A stretch of 64,000 bases of DNA from Hyaloraphidium curvatum (lineage: Eukaryota; Monoblepharomycota; Hyaloraphidiomycetes; Hyaloraphidiales; Hyaloraphidiaceae). The translations under genes and the position numbers were made by a program. The stretch is from positions 124,001-188,000 of the forward strand of contig JAIVFI010000014.1 of the NCBI GenBank assembly GCA_025558095.1, given 5' to 3'. Below are positions 30,974-41,693 of the stretch, piece by piece. Positions within the stretch are counted from its first letter, which is position 1. Every line of letters begins with the position of its first letter. Below the pieces are notes generated by a model. That model was not told where the DNA came from. It was given only the letters and a program-made list of their open reading frames with translations, and ran no database searches.

Positions 30974-32168
30974 ATGCTCGCCCGCGCAGCGCTGATTACC
31001 CTCCTTGCGGCCACCTGCTTCGCGTCGGTGTTTGCCGACGAATCGCTGGCTGGGCCGGCGGTCGTCTTCCGGCGCTCCTGCGGGGAGTGCGGCGACGACA
31101 GCTTCTGCGAGTTCGGTTTCCCCGATGCGCCCGAGGGCCATGTTGCCTGCGTGGCCCACGACGGCGAAAATCTGGAGCATCTCTACAGGCGATACGATCC
31201 CGTGGGCACCCCCACGGTGACCGTTGTCGGCTTCGCCCCGGCGGCCACCGCAAACCTCGGATCCACCACGGACTCGGTCATCACCTCGACTTTCACTCTC
31301 TCCAACCCCGGCCCCATCCCGTACACGGTTACCAACATCGCCGTCAACCAGGCTGGCCAGCTCGCGCGGCGCGCGCCCCCCGCAGGCCCCGGCGGCACGA
31401 TCCTCGTTGGGGGGCTGGTCACGCCGGCCGTCGTCAGCGCCGGGAGCACGCAGACGTTCCAAGTCACGGCACAGCACACCGGAACCATTGCGGGGACTGT
31501 GTCGCCCGCTGCGGTGATCACAGTCCAAGCGACGGCCGCCACGCTTCCGGCGCAGAACCCGTTCACGTTGACCATCAAGGGCACGGTCGTCAGATACGTG
31601 GGTTGGCAATCTTGCTGAGGCCGTCCACCAACGCTCACAGTAAAGCCGCCCTCGACAATCTTGCATCCACCTCGTGCGGTCTGTCTGCCTGCAGGGCGCC
31701 ACGCTGTCCGTCGTCGGCATCCAGAACGGTGGCTCGACGTCCGTTTCGACCTCACCGGCCACCGAAGCAACAAGAACCCTGACCTTGTCGAACATTGGCA
31801 ACGGACCCCTTACGGTAACTTCGGTTGGCCTCTCCGGCCAGACGATCGGGGCCCTGCGTCGCCGTGGAGCGGTCTTCGGCGCCGGATGGGCTGTCGCGAC
31901 CCCGACGCCGACCGTCATCCCTCCCGGCTCGACGGCAACCATGCTCGCGACCATTCGCTACACAGCGGCAACTACGACCTTTCCCGGAATCGGCACCGCT
32001 ACGCTCACGATCTACGCCACGAGGACCCAGGCCACGGATCTGGCTGTCAATCCCACGGCCTATTCGATCACCCTCGGCGGAAGCGTCGCTACTCCCGTGG
32101 GTTCCCGCGGCTCGCTTTCTTTTGGCCTTCTTGACTCGAAACCTCGCCAGACTGCGGCCCCGAGTTAA
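30974..32168 (+). CDS. Secreted choice-of-anchor-D-like protein, tandem copy 1
   Basis: Two exons, 30974-31597 and 31695-32168 (365 residues); the 97 bp intron GTGGGT..CTGCAG joins VVRY to GATLSVVG. A signal peptide (MLARAALITLLAATCFASVF) is followed by a Cys-rich knot (RRSCGECGDDSFCEFGF, HVACVAHD). Two immunoglobulin-like beta-sandwich repeats follow. Repeat 1: SVITSTFTLSNPGPIPYTV to NPFTLTIKGTVV. Repeat 2: ATRTLTLSNIGNGPLTVTSV to AYSITLGGSV. The GNGPLTVTSV and NPFTLTIKGT patterns are those of choice-of-anchor-D domains, which are mostly bacterial. Each exon carries one repeat. It is probably an extracellular or wall protein. Nearly identical to the next gene. Confidence 0.78.
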
Positions 32169-32547
32169 GCTTCCGCCGTTCGAACAGACTTCTTGTTGCT
32201 TTAGGCATCAATAGACTCGCTCTTCACTCGATGTGCGAAATGCCGTGCAAGGGAAGTCAAAAGTTGCGAATCCGGGTGCCCCACCGCAGACGAGCAGTTC
32301 AAGCGCCCGGAGCATTCAGCCAAACAAGGCCGACGCGGTGGAGGAAACTAGCTTTGTTTCGTTTAGTTGATGTGCCGTTACTTGTCTACGGCATGCTTCC
32401 CGATTGGCGGGATGTTTTGGCGGTGGCGTTTAATTCTGGAGCGGAGCCGTGGGTCGCCACCGTCAGCCAATTTCGAGGGACGGCCTCCCAAAAGGGACGG
32501 CTCGAGGGATCGACACACTGCGGACCACAAGGCGCACCGCCGGCCCT

Positions 32548-33809
32548 ATGCTCGCCCGCGCCTCGCTGCTTGCCCTCCTCGCGGCCACGTGCCTCTCGTC
32601 GGCGTTTGCCGGCGAATCGGCGGTCGAGCCGGCGGCCGTCCCTTCGACGACCGAGCCGGTGGTCGTCTTCCGGCGCTCCTGCGGCGAGTGCGGCGACGAC
32701 AGCTACTGCGAGTTCGGCTTTCCGGACGCTCCCGAGGGCCATGTTGCCTGCGTGGTCCACGACGTTGAGGATATGGTGCATCTCTACAGGCGATACGATC
32801 CCGTGGGCACCCCCACGGTGACCGTTGTCGGCTTCGCCCCGGCGGCCACCGCAAACCTCGGATCCACCACGGACTCGGTCATCACCTCGACTTTCACGCT
32901 CTCCAACCCCGGCCCCATCCCGTACACGGTCACAAACATCGCCGTCGCTCCAGCAGGCCAGCTTGCACGGCGCGGCCCCATCGTTGCAACGCCCGGCGGC
33001 ACCCTCCTCGTCGAGGCCCTGGGTACCCGGACCGTCGTCAGCGCCGGGAGCACGCAGACGTTCCAAGTCACGGCACAGCACACCGGGACTATCGCAGGGA
33101 CTGTGTCGCCCGCTGCGGTGATCACGGTCCAAGCGACGGCCGCCACGCTTCCGGCCCAGAATCCCTTCACGTTGACCATCAAGGGCACGGTCGTCAGATA
33201 CGTGGGTCGCCCTCTTGCAGACGCCGCGGCCCGATGCTAACTTCAAAGCAACCCCGGACGAACCTTGCATCCAACCCCATGCCTTTTTTCTCTGCCTGAC
33301 AGGGCGCCACGCTGTCCGTCTTCGGCTTCCAGAACCTGGGCACGGCGACAGTATCCACCACGTCGACCACCGAAGCAACAAAGACCCTGACTGTGACGAA
33401 CCCCGGCAACGGACCGCTGACCATCACTTCGATCGGCCTCGCCGGCCAGACCTACGCGGCCCTGCGCCGCCGTGTCTTTGCTGCAAACGGCGCAGCATTT
33501 GCCGTCGCCAGCCCGACGCCAACGGTTCTCCTTCCCGGCGGATCGGCGACGATGCTTGTCACCGTACGTTATACGGCGGCGACCACGACCCTCCCCCCCT
33601 CAGCGACCGCCACGCTCACGATCTACGCCACAAGGACCCAGGCCACGGATCTGGCGATCAATCCAACCGTCTTTGTGCTCACCCTCAGCGGAGTCGTTGC
33701 CACTCCGGTGGGTGCCCGTCTCTTCTCCCCTGTGGGCCTCCTCACAGCTCATAACCTCGCCAGACGCCCGTGCCTTGAGCTTCAGTCGTCGACAAGACCG
33801 ACACCGTAA
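32548..33809 (+). CDS. Secreted choice-of-anchor-D-like protein, tandem copy 2
   Basis: Two exons, 32548-33201 and 33303-33809 (386 residues), with the intron (101 bp, GTGGGT..TGACAG) at the same place and phase as copy 1. A signal peptide (MLARASLLALLAATCLSSAF) precedes the same Cys-rich segment (RRSCGECGDDSYCEFGF). Repeat 1 is almost identical at DNA level to copy 1 (for example 32780-32930 versus 31180-31330); repeat 2 has diverged more (TLTVTNPGNGPLTITSIGL). The linker gained VEPAAVPSTTEP. The C-terminus runs longer than in copy 1. A recent tandem duplication with faster divergence downstream is the simplest reading. Confidence 0.78.
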
Positions 33810-34190
33810 TGTTTTTTTTGGGATTCGGAGTGCAGCGGGTGACGGCGAGGATCCATCGGGCTCACAACCCGGAGAAGCAAGGGAAGAGGCCATCCTTCTA
33901 ATAGCGCAAGGTCCCGAGTTCGGGAGATAGAACTTGCATTTGCATCCGTTCACTTCCAGGGTGCGCGCTATGTAGGACACTCCTTGGGGCTCTTCGGGCG
34001 GTCTCTCGCTTCCAACCTACAAGAAATCGTTTCGGCCCCCGCGACGCCTCTCAAATGACGTCGCCGTCTACAGTCCGCCGCTCACGCGATGCCGTACGTC
34101 TGCTCCGCTTCTCTGCCGTCGTCACTCCCCGATCAGCGGCTTACGGAGACGGCGCATCCGGAAGCGAACCGACGCGAAACGCCGCGGCAT
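33810..34190. other. Intergenic, 381 bp (convergent 3' ends)
   Basis: Between two stop codons of converging genes. Relatively AT-rich start (a run of T at 33810-33818). No feature recognised. Confidence 0.45.
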
Positions 34191-35593
34191 CTATTTCCCC
34201 AGCGAAAACTTGAGCGCCGGCTTCCCCTGCGCCGCCTTTTCCCCCGCCTCGGCCGGCCCACCCCAACCGCCACGATCGGGTGCCGGATCGGCGGTGCTCC
34301 ATCCCCCTCCGCCGCCTGCAGGCTGCGGATCGGCCGGCTGCGACCATCCCCCCCGATCGGCCGCGGATTCGGCGGACGTCCACCCGCCCCTACCGGCGGC
34401 AGAAGACCATCCCCCCGCGCCCGAGGATGCGGGCTTCGGCGGATCAGAGGCGGAGTTCCATCCGCCGCGGTCGGGAGCGGGGTCCGCAGACGTCCACCCG
34501 CCTCCGCCGTCCGAAGAGGACCATCCCCCCGCGGGTTTCGGCGGATCGGGAGCGGGGTCCGCGGACGACCAGCCGCCGCCCTGGGGGGCGGAGGACCAGC
34601 CGCCCGACGCGGAGGCGTCCGCAGGTGCGACGGGTGCCCACCCGCCCGAGGCAGGAGCCGATGCCGGCATCGGAGCCGGCACCGCGGCCGGTGCCGCGCC
34701 GGCCTTGCTCCCCGCCAGCCCGGCCAGCCGCTCCATCTCCCTCCTCTCCCTGTCCCGCTCCCTCTCCTCCCTCTTGCGCTTCTTGCCCTCGTCCTCCGGC
34801 ACGATCTTCTTAGCGTGCTCCTTCATCTCGCGCAGCCGCTTGCGGTGGTGGTGGTCGTAGCTCGACATGTGGTTCTCTGTTTGCGGGGGGCGCGGCGGGA
34901 TCGGTAGGACCGGCCCACGTCGGGCGGGCGAGGGCGCGGAAAGGACCCACCAAACTCGGCCACGCGGGCGTACTGCTTGTCGCACTCTGCGCAGTAGAAC
35001 GGCCGCACGATCTCCTTGACCTCCTCCTTCCTCCTCTCCTCCCTGTTCACTTTGGCCTCCCTCCTCGCGCGCTCCTCCTCCGTCTCCCGGGCGATGGCCT
35101 CGCTCGTCAGCTCCCTCCGCTTCTCCGTCGACGACGCGTGGTACTCTTCCAGCTCCGACTGCTTGCCCAGCCCGAGCTGGTCCTCCTTGACCTCGATCCT
35201 CACGGGGTCCACGCGCCCGACGAACGTGCGCCCGAGGCCGGTGCCTTCCTTCCAGCCCATCTTGGCCAGGAGGCGGAAGCCGGCGTTTGTGCGGGGGATG
35301 GGGAGGTCCATGGAGGCCTGCTCGGTTTCCGAGAGGTCCACGTAGCCGGTGGTCGGGGCCGAGACGGGGATGCGGGCGGGCGGGTCACCGGTGCGCTGCA
35401 GCGGGAGGGCGGGGCGGGCGGCGGGGTCGGAGGAGAAGGAGGCGCGGAGGTCGTTCCAGCGCGGGTCGCTGCCCCACGCGTGCGCGGGCGCCGCGGGGGC
35501 GGCGGCGGGCTGCGCGGCGGGTTTGGGCGCGGCGGGCTTCGCCGAGCCCGCCGAGCCCCATTTGGCCCAGTCGGCCTTGTTCTTGGACGACAT
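34191..35593 (-). CDS. G-patch / C2H2 protein (GPATCH8/ZNF804-like) with GW-repeat tail
   Basis: Minus strand, exons 35593-34951 and 34876-34191 (442 residues); the 74 bp intron splits the zinc finger and restores VAEFENHMSSYDHHH. N-terminus: low-complexity Ala/Pro. Residues about 95-135 are a G-patch (GFRLLAKMGWKEGTGLGR, then EVKEDQLGLGKQSE). A basic/acidic coiled coil follows (EEERARREAKVNREERRKEE). The C2H2 finger is FYCAECDKQYARVAEFENH..SYDHHH, typical of the GPATCH8 group, followed by a Lys/Arg/Glu helix. The last 160 residues carry eleven GGW motifs (GGWSSA, GGWTSA, GGWNSA) separated by Ala/Pro/Asp. GPATCH8-group proteins act in nuclear RNA processing, and G-patches recruit DEAH helicases (family knowledge). 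The GW tail is unusual and could bind Argonaute (inference). Confidence 0.85.
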
Positions 35594-35837
35594 GGCGGCG
35601 TCCAACGGGCGCGACGCGTTCGACGCGACCCGCTGCGGTTGTCCGGGACCGGTCCGTGTCCGGCCCGTCCACTGAACCGAGCTCGGTAGCGAACCAAGAA
35701 TGCCTAGACGCAGTTTATACCGGGGTTCCCGGGCTATGCAGGGCGGCGAGGGTGTGGCATGCTGCTGTGCTCGCACGCATGGATTTGCGCGGAGCGCGCG
35801 ACGATAAACGTGAACGTCTGCCCTCCTTCCGAACGCC

Positions 35838-36750
35838 ATGGCGGCCCCGTTTGAGCTACAAAACCTCGAGCTCCTCTCCATTTTCCCCTACGCGGTCAGC
35901 GCGCCGGCGTCGTTCCCGCGCTCGCTGTCCAGCGACCCCGAAAAGGCCTACGACCTGGAGGGGACGCCTCCGGAGAAGGACGCCGTGTGCCACAGCCGCG
36001 CCGTTGATCACTTCGGACGTCATCGCGCGGCTCCAACGGCCGGGCTGACGGCTCTGCCAGGCCGAGTGCGCGCGTGCGTCCCCTGGCTCGTGAATGACAC
36101 CAACGCCCTGGTGTGCGCGCTGGTCGCGACGTTTACGACAATCGCCACCTCTGCGTCCCTCTTTCGTCTCAACGACGGGACCTTCGGGACGCGCCAGCTC
36201 GCGGCCGGGGTCTTCAGCATCGGTGCGGTATACGGCGCAGCCTTGGTGCTGCAGCTTGTCGCGCGGTCGATTTCACTGCGAAAAGTTGGAATGCCCACAT
36301 CGTACAAAAGATTGGTCGTGTCTCTGACGCAGCTGTGCCGCTGGCTCGACGTGTGCGCGTCAGGGACACCGAGCAAGCTCGTTGAGCACGTTGCAAAGGA
36401 CCGCTTTCGCGCATGCCGCGACTGCTGCTCCGGCGTCGTGGACATTTCTGGGAGTCCTCCGCCCAACCTTCTACCATGATCAGCAGCCTCTGGAGCGCGG
36501 TTGTTTATTTCGGCGAATCCTTTTGGCACCAATGGTGGGGCATCCTGCTCAGATGTGTCGCCATCCTCGGGATTGTGGGTTGGAACGGCCTGCCCATCCT
36601 CGGGCGCACAGTGGGCCCGCGCGCAGCAGACGTCCGCCTCTGCACGCGGCTCTATCGCCCGGCATGCGAGGGCGCATTCCAGGAGGGTCCTTTTGCAGCC
36701 CGCCGCGTCGACCTTGCCGAACACAGCGAGCAGCAGCTCCTTGGGGAGCG
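35838..36750 (+). pseudogene. Seven-helix membrane protein, family member D (truncated)
   Basis: The frame from ATG 35838 reads 213 residues. It has the family N-terminus (ELQNLELLSIFPYAV), helices 1-2 (NALVCALVATFTTIATSAS, GVFSIGAVYGAALVLQLVA), the LCRWLDVC segment, and a worn Cys loop (KDRFRACRDCCSG instead of D.LCPCP..CAGG), then stops. A second frame (from about 36475) continues with helix 3-4-like sequence (WWGILLRCVAILGIVGW, then TRLYRPACEGAFQ), as at the equivalent place in the intact members. Helices 5-7 and the VCP end are absent before the next gene. The locus therefore looks like a decayed, truncated copy. An intron could bridge the two frames, but none with good sites and phase was found. 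Confidence 0.6.
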
Positions 36751-37026
36751 CGGGGGATGGTGTTCTGCAGGGGATGCGGCGGCGCCGGGTCCGCTGCTCC
36801 GTTCATCCCGTTCCGCCTCGGGCCGCGACAGCATGAATAGAAATGGAACGCCCGGATGGCAAAAGTCTCCGACGCTGGCAGCAGCGAGCGCGTCGCGTCG
36901 CGGGGGACCGACGCTTTGATCGTCTTCGTCCTTCGCCGCGCTGCCCACTCCTCCAAACAGCGTGGGGGACAGTCGCCACTAATCGCACCTCAACCGCCCT
37001 CCCACCCCTCCAAACCGCGCATCGCG

Positions 37027-37881
37027 ATGGCATCCCCCGAATTCCGCGTGCCCCGCATCGTCCCGACCCCCGACGGCGGCACGGTGTGGCAGGACCTCGT
37101 CGTCTCCCTCCCCCACTCCAAGGGCCCCATGCAAACGTCGGATCCGATGCCCTGCACGGGCGTCGTGTTCAGGCAGAACACGGGCGCGTACGACTACGAT
37201 TTCCACCGCGCGCCGAGGGAACAGTACGTAGTTTCATTGTCCGGCCTGGTCGAGATCACCACGACGGACGGGACGACAAAGACGCTCAAGGGCGGGGAAC
37301 CCATGTACGTCGAGGACGTCGTCGGCCGGGGCCACAAATCGCGCGCCGCGTCGTCGGACCTGCGGCGGTCCATCTTCGTCTGCACCAAGCCTCTGCCCCC
37401 GGGAGACACCGCGCACGGGCGGACCGTTCTGGACCTCGGCAAGAAGGACGGGGAGGGCCCGTGGTTCCCGCTGGTCAGGATCGTGCCGACAGAGGACGGG
37501 GGAAGCGCGTTCGTGGACTCAGCGGTGCCCCTCTCGCTGGCGCCAATCCCGAACAACAACATGTCGGTCGTGTACCCGGCGCTGGACGTGGTTTTCGCAG
37601 TCAGGACCGGCGACTCGGACTTCCACGTAAGTCTCGCGTGCTCTCCGCTCTTTGCTCTCGCCGCTGACCGGCCGCAGACCGCCCCGCGCAAGCACATCGT
37701 CATCATCCTCACAGGCACCCTCGAGATCGAGACCACCGCGGGCGAATCCCGCAGGTTCGGGCCGGGGGACGTGTTCCTGGCCGAGGACGTGGTCGGGCGG
37801 GGCCACCGCACGCGGGCGGTCGGTGGGGAGTGCGCCTCGATGTGGATGAAGGTCGGGGACGGGGTGGGGCCGAGCTTCTGA
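37027..37881 (+). CDS. Bicupin (two tandem RmlC-like cupin domains)
   Basis: Two exons, 37027-37626 and 37678-37881 (267 residues); the intron is 51 bp with a GTAAGT donor and CTGAC branch. The internal repeat is plain. Domain 1: DYDFHRAPREQYVVSLSGLV, ITTTDG and EDVVGRGHKSRA. Domain 2: DSDFHTAPRKHIVIILTGTL, ETTAGE and EDVVGRGHRTRA. Each has the cupin strand order with a conserved GRGH (single His) and FH, so metal binding by two His is possible, but the canonical HxH..E motif is not obvious. The substrate is unknown. The intron lies just before the core of domain 2, right after FH. Confidence 0.75.
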   Translation: MASPEFRVPRIVPTPDGGTVWQDLVVSLPHSKGPMQTSDPMPCTGVVFRQNTGAYDYDFHRAPREQYVVSLSGLVEITTTDGTTKTLKGGEPMYVEDVVGRGHKSRAASSDLRRSIFVCTKPLPPGDTAHGRTVLDLGKKDGEGPWFPLVRIVPTEDGGSAFVDSAVPLSLAPIPNNNMSVVYPALDVVFAVRTGDSDFHVSLACSPLFALAADRPQTAPRKHIVIILTGTLEIETTAGESRRFGPGDVFLAEDVVGRGHRTRAVGGECASMWMKVGDGVGPSF

Positions 37882-38344
37882 TGATGGGGGTGGACTGGGT
37901 GCGGTGTGATGCCCGCAGGAACAGACGTGTTGAGCCAGCAGCGTTTGGCCACCGGGTGGCAGAAGGGCGTTCCAGGGTCCGGGAAAGGCCAGCTCTGGAG
38001 TGCCCGGGAAGGTGCATCCATTATCTTTGCTGGCCGGAGGGCTTTGCGATCGAGCTTCAGGGACCTGTTTCCTCCCATGCCCCATATCGTTGCCCTCCTC
38101 AAGTTTTCGATGCGCGGGCGGGCGCTGAACGGGGGCCCGGGCGGGTCCAGTTCCCGATCGCTTGGCCACCAAGAAACCACCCCGTCTCCCGCACTCTCTC
38201 CCACCTTCGTCGCTGCGCGTCGCCTGCAGGGACGTCGCCGCTTGCTGCACGCGTCGGCCGTTCCGTCTCGCTCCGCGCCCGCCCATAGCCCGCGCCCGCC
38301 GCCCGAGCGCCACCCCGCCGCCCGCCGCCCCGTGATCCGCCGCC
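37882..38344. other. Intergenic, 463 bp
   Basis: Presumed P450 promoter. A frame on the plus strand is open but has Arg/Pro/His-rich composition typical of GC-rich noncoding DNA. No repeat or RNA gene recognised. Confidence 0.45.
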
Positions 38345-40123
38345 ATGGCGCTCTCGTCGGCCCTCGTCTGGCTCGTCGTCGCCGCGTCGTTGTTCATGCT
38401 CCTGCGCGAGCTGTACCGCCGCTTCTACCTCGACTTTGACGACGCCGACGCCGTCCACACCACCTTCGGGTTCCCGCTCTGGAACCGGCCCGACATCGCG
38501 CGCGTGGACCAGGTGTTCCTCGTCGACACGGACTTTATCCGCAAGTCTGGGAAGAAGGTCGTGAGATACGGTGGGTATCTGGCCTTCGCCGGGCCCGTTC
38601 GCCCGTCCTGATCGGATTTGCCCGCAGTCAACCCCATCAGGCCGTGGGAGCGTGTGGTGGCCGTCGCCGACGCCCAGGTGCTCCGCGAGATGTTTGTCGG
38701 CACCCAGTGGGAGAAGTTCCAGCGCACCACGCCGATGGCCGGACCGCACGAGCCTTACGCCGGAGGGGTAGGCCCCATCGACCTGGGTGCCGTGGTCCGG
38801 ACTGACCTCGTACGATCCAGCTGATCTTCATGCCCAACGGCGAGGACTGGCGCGCGGCCAGGGCCATGTTCGACCGCACCTTCACCAACGCCGCCGTCAG
38901 GTCCTACGTGCCCATGCTCAACGAGAAGCGGACCATCTTCATGGAGCAGCTCGCCAAGGCCGCCAAGGAGTCCCCCGACGGCACCGTAGAGATCCAGGCC
39001 CTCCTCATGCGCATGACTTTCGACGTGATCTCGCGGCTGGCCTTCGGCGAGGAGTTCGACGCTCAGAGGAGCGAGAAGGGCAAGGAGATCATGAAGGCGT
39101 GGGAGGGCTGGTTCGCGTCGGCCGTGCAGCTGCTCGTGCTCAACCTGCTCCTGGGCGAGACCGCGTGGCAGTGGGCCGGCGGCGCGCTGGGCCTGCTCAA
39201 GCCCTGGAACGAGGGAAAGAAGGTCATCTACGGCCTCATCGAGCAGGGCCTCCAGCGGCGCCGGGACGGGATCGACCTGGACCGCATCTCCATCATGGAC
39301 GACACGCTGAGGAGCGCCAAGATGCCCGAGTTCATGAAGGACGACGAGACGTTCAAGAAGCATTTGTGCACCATCCTGTTTGCCGGCCACGACACCACCT
39401 CGGGCACCCTCGCGTGCGCCGTCCACTACCTGGGGCAGAACCCGTCCTGGCAGGCTAAGATCCGCAAGGAGGTCGCCGATGCCGTGGGCAAGGATGGGGC
39501 GATCAACGCGCTGGAGCCGATCGAGAACCTTCCCTCGCTGAACGCGGTCATCAAGGAGACCATGAGGCTCCTGCCTTCCGCGGCGGCTGCCGGCAACAGA
39601 TACATGATGGAGGATTTGGACTACGTTTACAAGGATCCCGTCGACGGCCGCGAGAAGAAGATCTGCTTCCGCAAGGGCGATTGGTGGGTTGCTCCCTGCC
39701 TCGCTCGCAGGAATCTCCTCTCACTGTGGCGTTGCCGACCCTACCAGGCTGTTCCCCATGCTGTACACCGTCCAACGCCACCCCGACTTCTGGAAGGGCA
39801 CCGATCCCGAGGTCTTTGACCCGCAGCGCTGGATCGACGACCCGCAAGGCGGTTCCAAGCACCTGGTGAGTACCCGGGCGCGCGGCACAACCGCAGTCTC
39901 TCATCTGTTCCGGCCGCAACAGTACGCCTACGCCCCGTTCGGCAACGGTCCCCGCAAGTGCGTCGGGGAAAAGCTCGCCCTCGGCGAGATGCGCCTCGTG
40001 CTCGCCAGCATCCTGCAGAAGTACGACATCGTGCCGGGCAAGTACGAGTTCGTGCCCAAGCAGGATGCAACCATCTCGGCCAAGTACGGCGTCCACGTCA
40101 AGCTCGTGCCCGTGTCGGCGTGA
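38345..40123 (+). CDS. Cytochrome P450 monooxygenase
   Basis: Five exons: 38345-38570, 38628-38767, 38821-39683, 39748-39865, 39923-40123 (515 residues). An N-terminal membrane helix (SSALVWLVVAASLFMLL) indicates ER anchoring. I-helix oxygen-activation motif FAGHDTTSG; K-helix ExxR in IKETMRLLP; PERF-like region DPEVFDPQRW; heme loop FGNGPRKCVGE with the axial Cys. Each junction was placed by motif continuity (for example KKVVRY joined to VNPIRPW, and RKGDW joined to LFPMLYTVQ). Length and motifs are those of a CYP4-like class II enzyme using a separate reductase. The substrate cannot be inferred and no biosynthetic cluster is evident around it. Confidence 0.93.
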
Positions 40124-40301
40124 GGACGTGGGACGTGGGCCGCGCGATGATCGGTTTGGATTGGTGGACGCGGAATGGCTGGATGTGGCTCCTCACTGAA
40201 TTGGATTCATAGATAGACCAGTAGTGATTTTGTCGATCTCGCTGCCTCGCCGCGGCTTCATGCCTTTTGTTGAATCAGTCCGCTATTGAATCGAGAAGGC
40301 T

Positions 40302-41693
40302 TCACCGCCGAAGCAGCCAGTACGCAAACGTCAGAGCCAAGAAGAGAATCCAAATCCACGAGGTCGCATTATACGGCGGGATCGCGACGTTCTCCGGTAC
40401 GCACTGGGTGATAGCAGGGCTCTGCTGCATCGTATGCCGTTGATGCACTCGTCCGGCCGCGCGGCGGGGCCAGACGAAGGACGCCGTGCTGGAGTCCTCG
40501 AGCGGCGGACCGCACAAGGCCTCCCACATCCGGTACTCCCCATCCGCCCGTGGATCCAAATTGACGTCCCACGGTAGGAGCACGACACGGAGGTGCGCGA
40601 TCCCCTGGCCGCAGGAAAGCGCCTCCGCGAGGCGGTCCGCGGTATCCCGGTCCACGGCTGGGGCACGGAACCGACCCCGGACAATCTCCACCGAGGGATA
40701 TCGCACGAAGCCCTTCGCCAGCAAAACCAGAAAATCCACATCCAGGTGATCGAGCATCAGCTTTCCCGGCGGGGTGGGCATCTCTTCCAGGAGCCGAACG
40801 TGATCAAGGGAGAACATGGGCTCCCCAGGGAGGGGCGCGTGATTCGCCGAAACGGGGCCGCGCAGCCCCAGCGTCTCGAGACGCATCTTCCGCAGCGGGA
40901 AGCCCTCCATCCCGGCTAACTGCTCGAGGGCGGACCCTGTCAGCCGGATCTCGCTCAGGACCGGTGCGAGTTGGGCCCAGCGCCCCGGCCCCCAAGGGAC
41001 CTCGGATCCAATGGGAAGACTGACGTGGAAGCGCATCTTGGCGAGACCCGTGAATATGTGGGGGGCCTTTGCGAGAAAATACGCGACCGTTTCGTCCAGT
41101 AAGCGGGATCTGAAGGTGACACGCCAAGGGCGTTCGGGGAGCTGATTGAGCCAGAACAGCATCTCGTGGAGCTTTTCCCTCCAGCGCTGGGAAAATTCAA
41201 AGTTGATCTCGATGTCGAGCTCGATGACTTCGCCCGTGCATCGGCGTCCCGGCTCTGCGACCCAGCGCCAGTGATCGCGCATCATCCACTCAAGGGCGCG
41301 CTGGAAACCCCACTTGCCCGTGCAGACCAGGACGAGCTTCCACACACGCCCGCCGCGCATGAACCCCTGGAGGAGGCTCTCCCAATTGCCGTGGTCGTCC
41401 GCAGGCACGGTCAGCTCCCGCACGTGCTTTCGGTAGTAGGCCTTGCGCAGCGCAAGGGTGACGCGACCGTCACGGAGGTCCACGGCACGGTAGAGGTACG
41501 GCAGCGCGAGCGCGTGGCACGACATGGAGGTGCGGGAGAGCCTGGCAAGGTCCTGATGAGGGAGGTAGTCGAAGATGTGCCAGAGGAGCTCGCGCGGGAA
41601 GGCGCCGAACAAGCTCGCGGTGCTCGCGGCAGGGCCGAAGAGAACCCCCCACAGTGCCCGGGAGTATGCGCCCGAAAGAATCTGCGTTGCCAT
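40302..41693 (-). CDS. F-box-like protein with C-terminal membrane anchor
   Basis: Single exon, 463 residues, ATG at 41693. The F-box is clear at residues about 30-75: LFGAFPRELLWHIFDYLPHQ, then a helix with LSRTSMSCHALALPYLYRAV. Leucine-rich strand segments follow (VRELTVPADDHGNWES, LAPVLSEIRLTGSALEQLAG, MRLETLGLRG). The last 20 residues are a hydrophobic helix with a basic end (TSWIWILFLALTFAYWLLRR), a tail-anchor arrangement that is rare among F-box proteins. It could target an SCF ligase to a membrane (inference). Confidence 0.75.
   Translation of the reverse strand: MATQILSGAYSRALWGVLFGPAASTASLFGAFPRELLWHIFDYLPHQDLARLSRTSMSCHALALPYLYRAVDLRDGRVTLALRKAYYRKHVRELTVPADDHGNWESLLQGFMRGGRVWKLVLVCTGKWGFQRALEWMMRDHWRWVAEPGRRCTGEVIELDIEINFEFSQRWREKLHEMLFWLNQLPERPWRVTFRSRLLDETVAYFLAKAPHIFTGLAKMRFHVSLPIGSEVPWGPGRWAQLAPVLSEIRLTGSALEQLAGMEGFPLRKMRLETLGLRGPVSANHAPLPGEPMFSLDHVRLLEEMPTPPGKLMLDHLDVDFLVLLAKGFVRYPSVEIVRGRFRAPAVDRDTADRLAEALSCGQGIAHLRVVLLPWDVNLDPRADGEYRMWEALCGPPLEDSSTASFVWPRRAAGRVHQRHTMQQSPAITQCVPENVAIPPYNATSWIWILFLALTFAYWLLRR

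Larger units (their letters stand above)
30974..33809 (+). repeat. Tandem gene duplication, unit about 1.6 kb
   Basis: The 5' part of the coding unit at 30974-31597 is repeated at 32548-33201. Long stretches are identical (around TTCCGGCGCTCCTGCGG, GCGATACGATCCCGTGGGC and GGAACCATTGCGGGGACTGT with few changes), and both copies retain the intron. The flanking 32169-32547 (379 bp) is the inter-copy spacer and holds no gene I can support. Confidence 0.8.

Noticed and set aside
36413-36919. A separate small gene downstream of family member D
   Set aside because: Its first half matches helices 3-4 of the seven-helix family, so it is better read as the continuation of the decayed member D.
37882-38344. 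An extra exon upstream of the P450
   Set aside because: Open frame but no start or signal; the P450 at 38345 already begins with a normal membrane anchor.
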